NCBI GenBank assembly: GCA_964429745.1
Contig: CAYSDI010000001.1
Span: forward strand, 58,865 to 122,864
Length of the DNA stretch: 64,000 nt
Direction of reading: 5' to 3'
Origin: WGOA01 sp964429745
Lineage (GTDB): Bacteria > Bacteroidota > Bacteroidia > Chitinophagales > BACL12
The notes below the pieces were generated by a model that saw nothing but the letters and a program-made list of their open reading frames with translations, made no database searches and had not been told where the DNA came from. The translations under genes were made by a program, and so were the position numbers. This document shows positions 18,501 to 25,452 of the stretch, one piece after another (position 1 is the first letter of the stretch; every line of letters begins with the position of its first letter).

Positions 18501-18550
18501 GACAAGGTGCCGTATCGGAAACTGAAATAGGTGTGGCAGTTGAGGTACAT
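15506..18550 (-). CDS. DNA polymerase III alpha paralogue, short error-prone type
   Basis: 1014 residues from the ATG at 18550. PHP domain at the N-terminus (NCHTYFSF), but the usual TDH is TDLNN here, so the PHP metal site is probably broken. Polymerase core: GRGSGANSTVAYCMG, then PDFDIDF (residues 354-360) with two catalytic Asp, and KYDILSQRGL with the third. A helix-hairpin-helix region and an OB-like fold (about 900-1000) close the protein; the long C-terminal tail of replicative enzymes is absent. Size and company (dinB in the same transcript direction) match the DnaE2/ImuC-like translesion polymerases. Third partner gene imuA is not seen. Confidence 0.85.
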   Translation of the reverse strand: MYLNCHTYFSFRYGTLSPQQLVEAAAERGAEVLALTDLNNTSAVFPFVAACREKGIKPVVGIEFRAEDKRRFAGGSRGVLFYIGLAMDTIGFRQLNEFLSQHLCGQEPLPARAPELDHCLFIYPLGNLIPESLRDNEYLGVRPSEARNLRRRPEYAAMSRLVIWHPVTFLDKVGFNTHRLLRAIDQNTILSKLPVSAQADPGEVLLEADVLLEPYRAFPQLIYNTMRVLERCVFEPDTATPKNRKTFTGSPADDRLLLEKLAMDGWKRRYGRGTEALKQVQHELTVIDKLGFSPYFLITWDIIRYARSRGFRHVGRGSGANSTVAYCMGITDVDPIELDLYFERFINPHRSSPPDFDIDFSWDERDEVTDYIFKRYGRRHTALIATYSTFKGRSIIRELGKVFGLPKPEIDRLVRNPNDPALQDDITRMIFRYGERIADFPNHLSIHAGGVLISEEPIYQYSATELPPKGFPITQFDMYVAEDIGLYKYDILSQRGLGHIKESVEVIRQNLGKSVDVDDVERFKRDPLLNERLRVGDTIGCFYIESPAMRQLLRKLECADYRTLVAASSIIRPGVAKSGMMREYIQRHHQPDAFAYLHPKMKELMEETHGVMVYQEDVIKVAHHFAGIDLADADILRRAMSGKYRSRDGFQKIRDTYFRNCAERGYPEHIATEVWRQMESFSGYSFSKAHSASFAVESYQSLFLKAYYPREFMVAVINNFGGFYSTEFYVNEARVAGASINAPCVNRGAYRTSIRGEQLFLGLQHIKDLERERAQEVEAERIRHGPFDDLEDFVRRVPLSLEQLNILVRIGAFRFTGRTKKQSLWDAAMLFGAAAGRAPDHKDELFCVPARHYSLPDLTHTSVEDAYDELELLGFPLCDPFLLLGQPLPEKRKLASELAACEGRTVYVPGYLVCTKDVRASSGELMKFGTFMDAEGGNFDTVHFPPSLKRFPIVGRGVYGMTGKVTLDFGVPTLEVQHLERLIWIPDPRYADAPTGRVPVVDAASAKAKRPGRW

Positions 18551-18632
18551 GGTGAGACAGCGAAAGACAGCGCAAACCGGACAGGTTGCGCGGATAAGCA
18601 AGCGAACGACTGGAAGTTTCGGGCAATACCCT

Positions 18633-19121
18633 TTAATCTCCCTGCTGGAGCTGCCGGAAGAGGCGAGACAAATCACCGGATTGCTGGTGCAGGGTTCGCC
18701 AGCCCTCATCCGTAATGTAGCGGCAGCGCACGGCAAAATCGAGCCATATCCGGGCTTCTGCATTGGCCGCGTCTGCCTGTGCCAGATGAAGGACAAATTC
18801 ATCCGGCTGGGCCCGATAGCGCCAGGCGTCCGCCAGATGAACGCAAATGCGCCGGGAAGCTTTGCGCAAGGGATCCGTCAAGGCATACTTCTCTTCAGCA
18901 GGAAAATAACGGGATACCTCAAAGAGATCCATTGACCATTCAAACGCGGACTGGTAGACCGGCCAACGGGCAGGATCATCCGCTTGTACAGCAAGCAGCA
19001 GCGAAGCCTGCTCCACAGGGCTCAGCCTGGTATGGCGAACCAGCGAAGATTCTTTCAAGGACGCGGAAGGCGTGTGAGACGGGATGGTAGAGAAGCTACG
19101 GTGAAGTGTTTGCAGCGACAT
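18633..19121 (-). CDS. Four-helix-bundle protein (S23/IVP-like)
   Basis: About 162 residues from the ATG at 19121. The core DLFEVSRYFPAEEKYALTD, then LRKASRRICVHLADAW and FAVRCRYITDEGW follow the four-helix-bundle family first found in 23S rRNA intervening sequences (FP..E.Y.LTDQLRRA....N.AEG). The normally conserved SIPANIAEG block is changed to RICVHLADA. Related folds bind nucleic acid or act as retroelement accessory proteins. It lies about 80 bases upstream of dnaE on the same strand. A link to translesion synthesis is inference from position only. Confidence 0.65.
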   Translation of the reverse strand: MSLQTLHRSFSTIPSHTPSASLKESSLVRHTRLSPVEQASLLLAVQADDPARWPVYQSAFEWSMDLFEVSRYFPAEEKYALTDPLRKASRRICVHLADAWRYRAQPDEFVLHLAQADAANAEARIWLDFAVRCRYITDEGWRTLHQQSGDLSRLFRQLQQGD

Positions 19122-19150
19122 GGCAGAGGAATTAACGACGTGAATATTCA

Positions 19151-19278
19151 GGCAGGCCTGCGAGGCAGGCATTGAGGCGATCATCGGGAGCGATCCGGGT
19201 CAAGCCTCCGGGGCAGGCCTCCGGGCAGGCCTGCGAGGCAGGCATTGAGGCGATCATCAGGAGCGATCCGGGTCAAGC
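19151..19278. repeat. Direct repeat, two copies of 55 bp with a 73-bp period
   Basis: Copy 1 is 19151-19205 and copy 2 is 19224-19278, with one mismatch (position 35 of the repeat). Copy 2 covers the last codons and stop of the ORF6N-like gene; copy 1 covers the region just upstream of the four-helix-bundle gene. GCAGGCCTGC inside each copy is palindromic. Probably a recent tandem duplication. Confidence 0.85.
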
Positions 19279-19985
19279 GCTGCCCAGGCCAGGCGAAACC
19301 GCGCCGACAAGTCGGCACATTCCGCATAGGGATCGCCAGCGCGGGCGGCCTCCGTACTTAACCAATGCGCCGCTGCGATCAGTCCATCGATCGCATAGAC
19401 CACCGGAGGGAGCGGGGGAAAAGCTGTTTGGTCCAGAACAGCGCGTTCAGTGGCGCGCTGATGGCCAGCCCGGCTAAAGGGCTTGTGGACGTCTGCGTGG
19501 TTCCCATCGCTGCGCGTGTACCAAAGCCCCTGCTGAACAGCCTCCGAGGCACTGAGCGCAAATCGGGCAGTGTCCGGGAACCAGTCCGCATGGCGCAGAG
19601 CCAGATCGGCCAGCCGCCCGGGAAGTGTGCCCAACGCCGAAGCCAGATCTCGCTCCAGCAATACCCGCTGGCCGCGCACGGTCCGCACGCGAGCCAGCGC
19701 CCGGTGAGGGTCCGGGGCATCAACCCGCCGTGCCGGCTGCAGAACGCGGACCGGCATTGCCGGCTGCGGATCACGCACTGGCGCTGTCGGCTGCGGCTGC
19801 AGCGTCAGGGGCTCAGACAACGGGAGGACCGGCTGCAAGACTGCTTGCGAATTCCGTTGGCGCTCTGGCCCAACTGCCGGACCGAATTTCCTCTGCCCGG
19901 GACCAAAACGGTGCAGGCGGCGGGGCTGATTTCTGACGGCAGTTTTGGGGGAGGTCTTGCGTTTTGTTGCGTTCATGTTGATCAT
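19257..19985 (-). CDS. ORF6N-like DNA-binding-domain protein, divergent
   Basis: 242 residues. The first 90 are basic and Pro/Gln/Arg-rich, probably disordered. Then comes a segment with the ORF6N pattern (the phage antirepressor N-terminal domain): VRTVRGQRVLLERDLAS, ALGTLPGRLADLALRH and WFPDTARFALSASEAV, matching the usual RG..V..DRDLA..Y.V....L....RN..RFP.DF.F.L...E. The C-terminal PPVVYAIDGLIAAA may correspond to the PYAFTEQGV block. Located between dinB and the four-helix-bundle gene on the same strand. Function unknown; it could be a DNA-binding accessory or regulator. The match is by pattern only. Confidence 0.55.
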   Translation of the reverse strand: MINMNATKRKTSPKTAVRNQPRRLHRFGPGQRKFGPAVGPERQRNSQAVLQPVLPLSEPLTLQPQPTAPVRDPQPAMPVRVLQPARRVDAPDPHRALARVRTVRGQRVLLERDLASALGTLPGRLADLALRHADWFPDTARFALSASEAVQQGLWYTRSDGNHADVHKPFSRAGHQRATERAVLDQTAFPPLPPVVYAIDGLIAAAHWLSTEAARAGDPYAECADLSARFRLAWAALDPDRS

Positions 19986-19991
19986 TTTATT

Positions 19992-20060
19992 GGGAGCTTC
20001 TAAAAACCTAACCTACTTAGTTGCGCACAAGCCTCGTATCTGGGTTTTTTAGAAACTCCC
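19992..20060. repeat. Inverted repeat (hairpin element copy 2)
   Basis: 69-base element with ends GGGAGCTTCTAAAAACC (left) and GGTTTTTTAGAAACTCCC (right), nearly complementary. The ends match those of the element at 8536-8657; the interiors differ. It lies between dinB and the ORF6N-like gene and could partly terminate the dinB transcript. Confidence 0.7.
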
Positions 20061-20114
20061 GGTCGTGCCCATTGAGCAAATAGTGGGAAGCAGAGACAGC
20101 GATAAGTTTCCATG

Positions 20115-21326
20115 CTATACTTTAGCGAAAGGGTTAAAATCAGGACGGGCGCTGACCAAACCCAAGCCCACAGCGCGCATGAGCTTGTTGGCGCCGTGTT
20201 TGGAGCGCATGCGGTCCATGGCCTGGTAGAGCCGGATGTACTCCGGGGTGTCGTCAAACAGATCAATCTGTTGATGACCCTGCACCAGATCGCTGAGGCG
20301 CACCCCGAGCAGGCGAATCAGCAAACGGCGGTCGTAGAGTTTGTCGAACAGCTCTTCGGCCTTGTGCAACAGTACGTGATCGGCTGCGGTGTAGGTCAAA
20401 TGCGCCTGCCTGCTGACGGTGTCGAAACTGGAGTAGCGAATCTTGACCGTCAGACAGCCAGTCAATTTCTGCTGCTCGCGCAACTTGAACGCCAGCTTCT
20501 CCACCATGGTAACCAACAGCGACTTGAGGAAGCGAATGTCCATGGTGTCTTGCTGAAAGGTCCGCTCCGTAGAAAGCGATTTGGCTTCTGTATGCGGCAC
20601 CACGGGTGTATCGTCAATAGCGTTGGCACGTCGCCAGAGTTCACCTCCGGACTTGCCCATAAGCTGCTCCAGCAATTCCACGGGCATTTCGCGCAGCGTC
20701 TGAACCTGTGCGATGCCCATGCCGCGCAAAAAACGGAAGGTCTTCTCGCCCACCATGGGCAACTTGCCAATGGACATCGGAGCGATGAACTCCCGCTCCG
20801 TGCCCCGCGGTACGAGCAACTGCCCATTGGGCTTGGATTCGTTGGTGGCCACCTTGGACACCATCTTGTTGACCGACAACCCAAACGAAATAGGCAAACC
20901 GGTTTCTGCCGTAATGGTCTTGCGCAAAGCCGACGCCCAGCCGTAGCTGCCGTGGAAGCGGTCCATGCCGCTCAGGTCCAGGTAGAACTCGTCAATGGAC
21001 GATTTTTCAAAGAGCGGCGCGCGGTCGGCGATGATCTCCGTGACCAGGCGGGAGTACTTGCTGTAGGCTTCCATGTCGCCGGAAATGACCAGCGCGTTAG
21101 GACAAAGCTGCATGGCCAGTTTCATGGGCATGGCCGAATGCACCCCGAAACGCCGGGCCTCGTAACTGCACGCTGCCACAACGCCCCTCCCCCCCTTTCC
21201 CCCGACAATCAGCGGGCGGCCTTTAAGCCGGCTGTCCCGCAATACCTCAACCGAGACAAAAAAAGCGTCCAGGTCAAGATGCAGAATGGCGCGGTCAGAA
21301 GCGGGGGCGAGGACTGGGGATTTCAA
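20115..21326 (-). CDS. dinB: DNA polymerase IV (Y-family, DinB)
   Basis: 403 residues. Catalytic blocks HLDLDAFFVSVE (first Asp pair) and SSIDEFYLDLSG (Asp-Glu) are intact, as are the GLSVNKMVSKVA DNA-binding segment and the helix-hairpin-helix region LPMVGEKTFRFLRGMG. A C-terminal QIDLF (near residue 363) fits the sliding-clamp-binding motif. The protein is a lesion-bypass polymerase. The start is TTG at 21326; a start within the adjoining gap cannot be excluded. It heads the leftward block dinB, ORF6N-like, four-helix bundle, dnaE. Confidence 0.92.
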   Translation of the reverse strand: MKSPVLAPASDRAILHLDLDAFFVSVEVLRDSRLKGRPLIVGGKGGRGVVAACSYEARRFGVHSAMPMKLAMQLCPNALVISGDMEAYSKYSRLVTEIIADRAPLFEKSSIDEFYLDLSGMDRFHGSYGWASALRKTITAETGLPISFGLSVNKMVSKVATNESKPNGQLLVPRGTEREFIAPMSIGKLPMVGEKTFRFLRGMGIAQVQTLREMPVELLEQLMGKSGGELWRRANAIDDTPVVPHTEAKSLSTERTFQQDTMDIRFLKSLLVTMVEKLAFKLREQQKLTGCLTVKIRYSSFDTVSRQAHLTYTAADHVLLHKAEELFDKLYDRRLLIRLLGVRLSDLVQGHQQIDLFDDTPEYIRLYQAMDRMRSKHGANKLMRAVGLGLVSARPDFNPFAKV

Positions 21327-21475
21327 CGTCTTCAGGTTACTTTAGGGNNNNNNNNNNNNNNNNNNNNNNNNNNNNNNNNNNNNNNNNNNNNNNNNNNNNN
21401 NNNNNNNNNNNNNNNNNNNNNNNNNNNNNNNNNNNNNNNNNNNNNNNAGGGTTACTTCAGGGTTACTTCAGAGGG
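21327..21475. repeat. Scaffold gap in an 11-bp tandem repeat upstream of dinB
   Basis: 100 N at 21348-21447. The right flank has two copies of GGTTACTTCAG in tandem and the left flank one degenerate copy (GGTTACTTTAG), so the missing sequence is probably more of this array. It separates the dinB promoter region from the dinB start codon. Confidence 0.7.
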
Positions 21476-21535
21476 TCAGCGAGAGCATCTGCGGCGCTTG
21501 GCCAGTGCAGGATGAGAAGCCCGCCATGCCAACCG

Positions 21536-21572
21536 ATTTAGCAAACTTACTAAATTTTTTAGCTTTGGCCAA
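21536..21572 (-). promoter_or_regulatory. dinB operon promoter with overlapping dyads
   Basis: On the reverse strand, TTG (21572-21570), 20 bases, and TAAGTTTG (21549-21542) match the Bacteroidota promoter. The -7 box is framed exactly by ATTTAG and CTAAAT (21536-21541, 21550-21555), a perfect dyad. A second dyad, CTAAATTTTTTAG (21550-21562), sits in the spacer. The latter matches CTAATTTTGTTAG at the promoter of the HTH-S24 gene in 11 of 13 bases. The message would have a leader of about 215 bases plus whatever the gap hides. Confidence 0.6.
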
Positions 21573-21638
21573 TATCTTTGGCTAAAAATTTTCCAGCGGC
21601 GCAAACGCCCGTGTTTACAGGCCCGAAAACCCATAAGC

Positions 21639-21954
21639 ATGTACATTCCCTGGCATTTTCAGGCCAGCGACGAGGGCCAGGCATTGGCATTCATGCGGCA
21701 ATTTCCTTTTGCCACGCCGGTGACCCGGCACGATGGGCGCCCCCTGGCTAGCCACCTGCCCTTTATCATTAGCAAACAAGACGGCCAACTGTGGCTGCGG
21801 TCGCACTGTGCCCACGTGGAATTACGCGGCGGTGCATGCGTGCGGCGTGCCGCGGATCCTGAGTGACCCCGAAGAAGCCCTCGCGCTCATTGAAGTAAGC
21901 ATCCGGACGTTTGAACCCGCTTATCTTGACCAATGGAAGGGCCCGTGCGCATGA
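21639..21954 (+). pseudogene. PaiB-type FMN-binding regulator, remnant
   Basis: The first about 50 residues are recognisable (MYIPWHFQASDEG, then FMRQFPFATPVTRHDG and ASHLPF). After RSH the frame shifts and sequence equal to the far C-terminal part continues (TVPTWNYAAVHACGVPRIL, DPEEALALIEV). The central segment of about 50-60 residues, including GPHAYVSP-type text, is missing, and the end is truncated. About 105 of the usual 200 residues remain, so the gene is dead. Confidence 0.8.
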
Positions 21955-21965
21955 AACCCTGCCCC

Positions 21966-21973
21966 TACCTTTG
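21966..21973 (+). promoter_or_regulatory. -7 box TACCTTTG before the isoaspartyl peptidase gene
   Basis: TACCTTTG fits TAnnTTTG and lies 27 bases before the ATG at 22001. It supports the choice of that ATG over the earlier in-frame ATG at 21911, which would be upstream of the promoter. No TTG at the expected -33 distance. Confidence 0.4.
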
Positions 21974-22000
21974 CCACGACCCGAAAAACCCCTTCGCCCG

Positions 22001-22966
22001 ATGCCCACAAAACCACTAACGCTTGTCCTGCACGGCGGCGCCGGCACCATCCTGCGCAGCGAAATGACGCCCGAGAGAGAGCAGCGCTATACAGATGCAC
22101 TCGGCCGCGCACTAGACCGCGGTTATGCCGTGTTGGAAAACGGGGGAAGCGCTTTAGATGCCGTGGAAACCGCGGTGCGCGAACTGGAAGATTGTCCGCT
22201 GTTCAACGCGGGAAGGGGTTCGGTTTTCACTGCAACGGGCGGCCACGAAATGGACGCCTGCATCATGGACGGGCGGGAGCGGCAGGCCGGAGCGGTCAGC
22301 CTGGTGCGGAACATAAGAAATCCTGTGTCGCTGGCGCGACTGGTCATGGAAAAATCCGGGCATGTTTTTCTGGCGGGCGAAGGGGCGGAGGAATTCGCGC
22401 GGCAGCAGGGCTGCAAAACTGAGCCAGCGGCTTATTTCCACGACGATTTTCGCCATGCGCAATGGCTTGAAGTGGCAGGCAGCGAGACCGTGCAACTGGA
22501 TCACAGCGCTTCGCACAGCAACCATAAAACCGAACCCGGCAAAGACCACAAATTCGGCACTGTTGGCGCTGCAGCATTGGACGCGCAGGGCAACCTGGCT
22601 GCGGCAACGTCCACCGGTGGCATGACCAACAAACGCTTTGGCCGCATTGGCGACAGTCCGGTGGTCGGGGCTGGCAATTTTGCCGACAACAGCACCTGCG
22701 CCGTGTCCTGTACCGGCAGTGGCGAGTATTTTCTGCGCGGTGTGGTGGCCTATGATGTAGCCTGCCTGATGGAACACAAAGGCTCGAGCCTGACAGCCGC
22801 ATGCCGCGAAGTGGTGCAACATCGGCTACTCCGACTAGGCGGTGACGGCGGGCTGATCGCTGTGGACGCCTTAGGCAATTTTGCCTTGGAATTCAATACG
22901 GAAGGTATGTACCGCGCCGTTCGCAACAGCGCAGGCCAACACCAAATTTTGATTTACGGCTCTTGA
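22001..22966 (+). CDS. iaaA: Isoaspartyl peptidase / plant-type L-asparaginase (Ntn hydrolase)
   Basis: 321 residues. LVLHGGAGTI opens the protein. The autocleavage site with the catalytic Thr is in GTVGAAALD (Thr about residue 187), and TSTGGMTNKRFGRIGDSPVVG, given in parts TSTGGMTNK and GRIGDSPVVG, is the substrate-binding block. The precursor cuts itself into alpha and beta chains. These enzymes hydrolyse beta-aspartyl dipeptides. Since cyanophycinase and cyanophycin synthetase genes lie 2-4 kb downstream, beta-Asp-Arg from cyanophycin is a likely substrate here. Confidence 0.9.
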   Translation: MPTKPLTLVLHGGAGTILRSEMTPEREQRYTDALGRALDRGYAVLENGGSALDAVETAVRELEDCPLFNAGRGSVFTATGGHEMDACIMDGRERQAGAVSLVRNIRNPVSLARLVMEKSGHVFLAGEGAEEFARQQGCKTEPAAYFHDDFRHAQWLEVAGSETVQLDHSASHSNHKTEPGKDHKFGTVGAAALDAQGNLAAATSTGGMTNKRFGRIGDSPVVGAGNFADNSTCAVSCTGSGEYFLRGVVAYDVACLMEHKGSSLTAACREVVQHRLLRLGGDGGLIAVDALGNFALEFNTEGMYRAVRNSAGQHQILIYGS

Positions 22967-22989
22967 GCAAGGGGCTTGAAAATAGACCT

Positions 22990-23769
22990 ATGCCCAATGA
23001 TTTAAGCCTTCCTGTTGCGCTGGTAACCGGCGCCAGTTCCGGCATCGGAGCCGCCTGCGCCCGCGCGCTCGCCGCGCAGAGCTACCGCGTTGTGTTGTGC
23101 GGCCGAAATGCAGAGCGGCTGGAACAGCTTCAAGTTGAAATCCGACAATCCGGGTTTGCCGAGCCGCGCGTGCTGCGCTTTGACGTTCGGGATCGGCAAG
23201 ACGTCGAGGGGCAACTCGCCGCCCTTCCCCCGGAATGGCTGCCCGTTTCCGTTCTGGTCAACAGCGCGGGAAATGCGCACGGCATGGGTCCGCTTCAAGA
23301 AAACGATCCGGACGATTGGGACGCCATGATGGACAGCAATGTCAAGGGCCTCCTGTATGTGTCCAAAGCACTGGTCGGGGGAATGATCGCCGCGGGCCGC
23401 GGCCATGTGGTCAACATCAGCTCAGTGGCGGGCAAAAGCACCTATGCAGGCGGAGTCATTTATTGCGCCAGCAAGCACGCAGTGGAAGCCATCAGTGAAG
23501 GGATGCGCCTGGAGTGGACCGCGCACGGCATCAAAGTCACCAACGTCGCTCCCGGTGCCGTACAAACCGGTTTTTCCCAAGTGCGGTTTAAGGGTGACGA
23601 AGCCCGCGCTGCGGCGGTGTACGACGGGTTTGACCCGCTCCAGGCCGAAGACATTGCCGATGCTGTTGTGTATGCTGTTACTGCACCGGCAAGAGTCACC
23701 ATAGCAGACATTACGCTCTTAGCGGGAGCGCAGGCCAGTGCCACACAAATTCACCGGAAGGGAACCTGA
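22990..23769 (+). CDS. Short-chain dehydrogenase/reductase (YdfG-like)
   Basis: About 259 residues from the ATG at 22990. Classical SDR motifs: TGASSGIG (cofactor), NSAGNAHG (NNAG-type), catalytic Ser in NISSVAGK, and YCASKHA (Tyr-x-x-x-Lys). Arg residues after the first beta strand (LCGRNAERL) suggest NADP preference. Closest in pattern to the YdfG group, which oxidises 3-hydroxy acids and serine. Follows iaaA by 23 bases, probably in the same transcript. Confidence 0.88.
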   Translation: MPNDLSLPVALVTGASSGIGAACARALAAQSYRVVLCGRNAERLEQLQVEIRQSGFAEPRVLRFDVRDRQDVEGQLAALPPEWLPVSVLVNSAGNAHGMGPLQENDPDDWDAMMDSNVKGLLYVSKALVGGMIAAGRGHVVNISSVAGKSTYAGGVIYCASKHAVEAISEGMRLEWTAHGIKVTNVAPGAVQTGFSQVRFKGDEARAAAVYDGFDPLQAEDIADAVVYAVTAPARVTIADITLLAGAQASATQIHRKGT

Positions 23770-23837
23770 GCGTTCAGCGTGGTGTTGTCCAGAAACCGTC
23801 GACACCTGCCAATCAGGGAGTGTTTAATCAACTTACC

Positions 23838-24248
23838 ATGGAAAAGCGAATGCCCGTTCCCCCATTTACGGAAGCCACTGCCCAACAAAAAATCCAGGCC
23901 GCTGAAGATGCCTGGAACAGCCGCGACCCGGATCGCGTGGTGCTGGCCTATACACCCGATACGGAGTGGCGAAACCGGACAGAATTTGTGAGAGGTCGGG
24001 AAGCAGTTCGGCAATTTCTGCAACGCAAATGGAACCGTGAACTGGACTACAAACTTCGCAAATCCTATTGGGCGCATTCAGCTAACCGAATTGCCGTGCG
24101 ATTTGAATATGAGTTCAGGGACGATAACGGGCAGTGGTACCGCGCCTATGGCAACGAAAACTGGGAGTTTGACGAAAACGGGCTGATGGCCAAGCGCTAC
24201 GCCAGCATCAACGATTTGCCCATTAAAGCGGAGGAGCGAAAACTTTGA
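23838..24248 (+). CDS. DUF1348 / NTF2-like (SnoaL-fold) protein
   Basis: About 136 residues. Matches the nuclear transport factor 2-like DUF1348 family: AEDAWNSRDPDRVVLAYT at the start of the cone, then ENWEFDENGLM and the ending YASINDLPIKAEER. The fold makes a small pocket used by many enzymes, and the function of this family is unknown. Starts at ATG 23838 or 23850; a GTG at 23820 is less likely. Its TGA forms the left end of a repeated palindrome next to the gap. Confidence 0.82.
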   Translation: MEKRMPVPPFTEATAQQKIQAAEDAWNSRDPDRVVLAYTPDTEWRNRTEFVRGREAVRQFLQRKWNRELDYKLRKSYWAHSANRIAVRFEYEFRDDNGQWYRAYGNENWEFDENGLMAKRYASINDLPIKAEERKL

Positions 24249-24413
24249 ACAAACGTTCAGGCAGGAACCAGNNNNNNNNNNNNNNNNNNNNNNNNNNNNN
24301 NNNNNNNNNNNNNNNNNNNNNNNNNNNNNNNNNNNNNNNNNNNNNNNNNNNNNNNNNNNNNNNNNNNNNNNAGCTGAACAACCAACGCTTTGAACAAACG
24401 TTCAGGCAGGAAC
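24243..24413. repeat. Scaffold gap bounded by two copies of a 26-bp repeat
   Basis: Identical 26-base copies at 24243-24268 and 24388-24413 flank 100 N (24272-24371). Each contains TGAACAAACGTTCA, a dyad. The left copy includes the stop of the DUF1348 gene and the right copy the stop of the convergent cyanophycinase gene. The gap therefore probably holds more repeat copies or is an assembly break at this repeat. Confidence 0.8.
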
Positions 24414-25265
24414 AGCGATGGGCTTGATCTGAATGACGCGGTTGTCCATGGTAAAGCGATCGCCACGAGCCAGAATATGCGTGACCAGGTTGCTCATGGA
24501 CATGGGCGTTCCGACTTTGAGCACAGCATGCTTGTTGTGGGTCAGATGGCTGGGGTCGAAAACGATGGCCATGCCCGAACCAATCACTTCGAACTCGTTG
24601 CATCCTCTAATGACCAGGCCCGTGTCTTCGCTCAACCCGACCCCGATTAACTCGGGGAAGGTGGCTACCGCTTCGCAAAGTCGGCCAAAACGACCGCGTC
24701 GAATGAAGTGCGTATCAATAATCATCTGCGGAATGTAACCCATCCCCTTTCGAAGGACGACCGCGCCCTTGAGCATGGATTCGGTGCTGCTTCCCCCTGC
24801 AATCATTTCTACACTCATGGACATGGCACCGGCACTGGTACCGGCCAGCACGAACTCGTCGTCGCGAAAGCGCTGCATGAGCAACTCGTGGAGCGGTGAG
24901 TCGCCGATAAGTTTGGTGATCCGGCTTTGATCGCCCCCGCTGAACATGACGCAATGGGCTCCCCGAACCAGGTCCAGGCTAGCGGGTTCCCGGGATTGCT
25001 TTTTCTTGCGGATGTCCAGGACATCCACCCGGCTGACCCCAAGCTTTTGGAAGGCCCGGACGTAATTCTGGCCAACGGTGTCCGGGATGCTGCTTGCTGT
25101 TGGAATGACCACTACCCTGGGGTCTTGCACGGCGCATTCCCGCACAACACGCGATAAAATGCCGTCCTCGATGAAATCCAGGCCGTAATCTTCGTCCTCT
25201 TCGCCCTTGTATTCGGCGCCGCCAATGGGGATTAGGGTGCCCCGAACCGCTGTGTTTTGGCTCAT
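24402..25265 (-). CDS. cphB: Cyanophycinase
   Basis: 287 residues, full family length. GTLIPIGGAEYKG at the start, VVVIPTASSIP, the Gly-rich FSGGDQSRIT, and the nucleophile motif GTSAGAMSMS (catalytic Ser), then GLSEDTGLVI. This serine-type exopeptidase cuts cyanophycin (multi-L-arginyl-poly-L-aspartate) to beta-Asp-Arg dipeptides. There is no signal peptide, so this is the intracellular (CphB) form used for mobilising stored polymer. Divergent from cphA across a 723-base repeat-filled region. Confidence 0.93.
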   Translation of the reverse strand: MSQNTAVRGTLIPIGGAEYKGEEDEDYGLDFIEDGILSRVVRECAVQDPRVVVIPTASSIPDTVGQNYVRAFQKLGVSRVDVLDIRKKKQSREPASLDLVRGAHCVMFSGGDQSRITKLIGDSPLHELLMQRFRDDEFVLAGTSAGAMSMSVEMIAGGSSTESMLKGAVVLRKGMGYIPQMIIDTHFIRRGRFGRLCEAVATFPELIGVGLSEDTGLVIRGCNEFEVIGSGMAIVFDPSHLTHNKHAVLKVGTPMSMSNLVTHILARGDRFTMDNRVIQIKPIAVPA

Positions 25266-25280
25266 ACGCGTAAAATCGAA

Positions 25281-25324
25281 CGGTTGCCCCCCCTTTACCC
25301 CCCGCCCCCCTCGCTAAAAGGGGG
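25281..25324. other. G/C-run cluster in the cphB leader (possible G-quadruplex or hairpin)
   Basis: On the cphB-coding strand there are three runs of six or seven G close together, preceded by a CCCC...GGGG pair (CCCCC at 25306-25310 region with GGGGG at 25320-25324). In the RNA this would lie about 20-55 bases before the cphB start codon. It could form a quadruplex or a stem. Confidence 0.45.
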
Positions 25325-25452
25325 TTTAAAGAACCTAAACGTGTCTACGCGCAAATCCGGTTTCGGGATGCATACAGACGCTGACAAAAAAACTATCTTC
25401 CGCAAGGATAATCAAGTTCGGGAACACATTGTCAACCGGCGGGCAAGTCTTT

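Noticed and set aside
20112..21515. Long + strand frame (about 467 codons) across dinB and the gap
   Set aside because: Shadow of dinB on the other strand, and it runs through the N run.
24246..24404. TGAACAAACGTTCA (two copies) resembles the Gram-positive SOS box GAAC-N4-GTTC
   Set aside because: Both copies cover stop codons of convergent genes and lie within a repeated 26-mer, far from any promoter; chance palindrome in a repeat.
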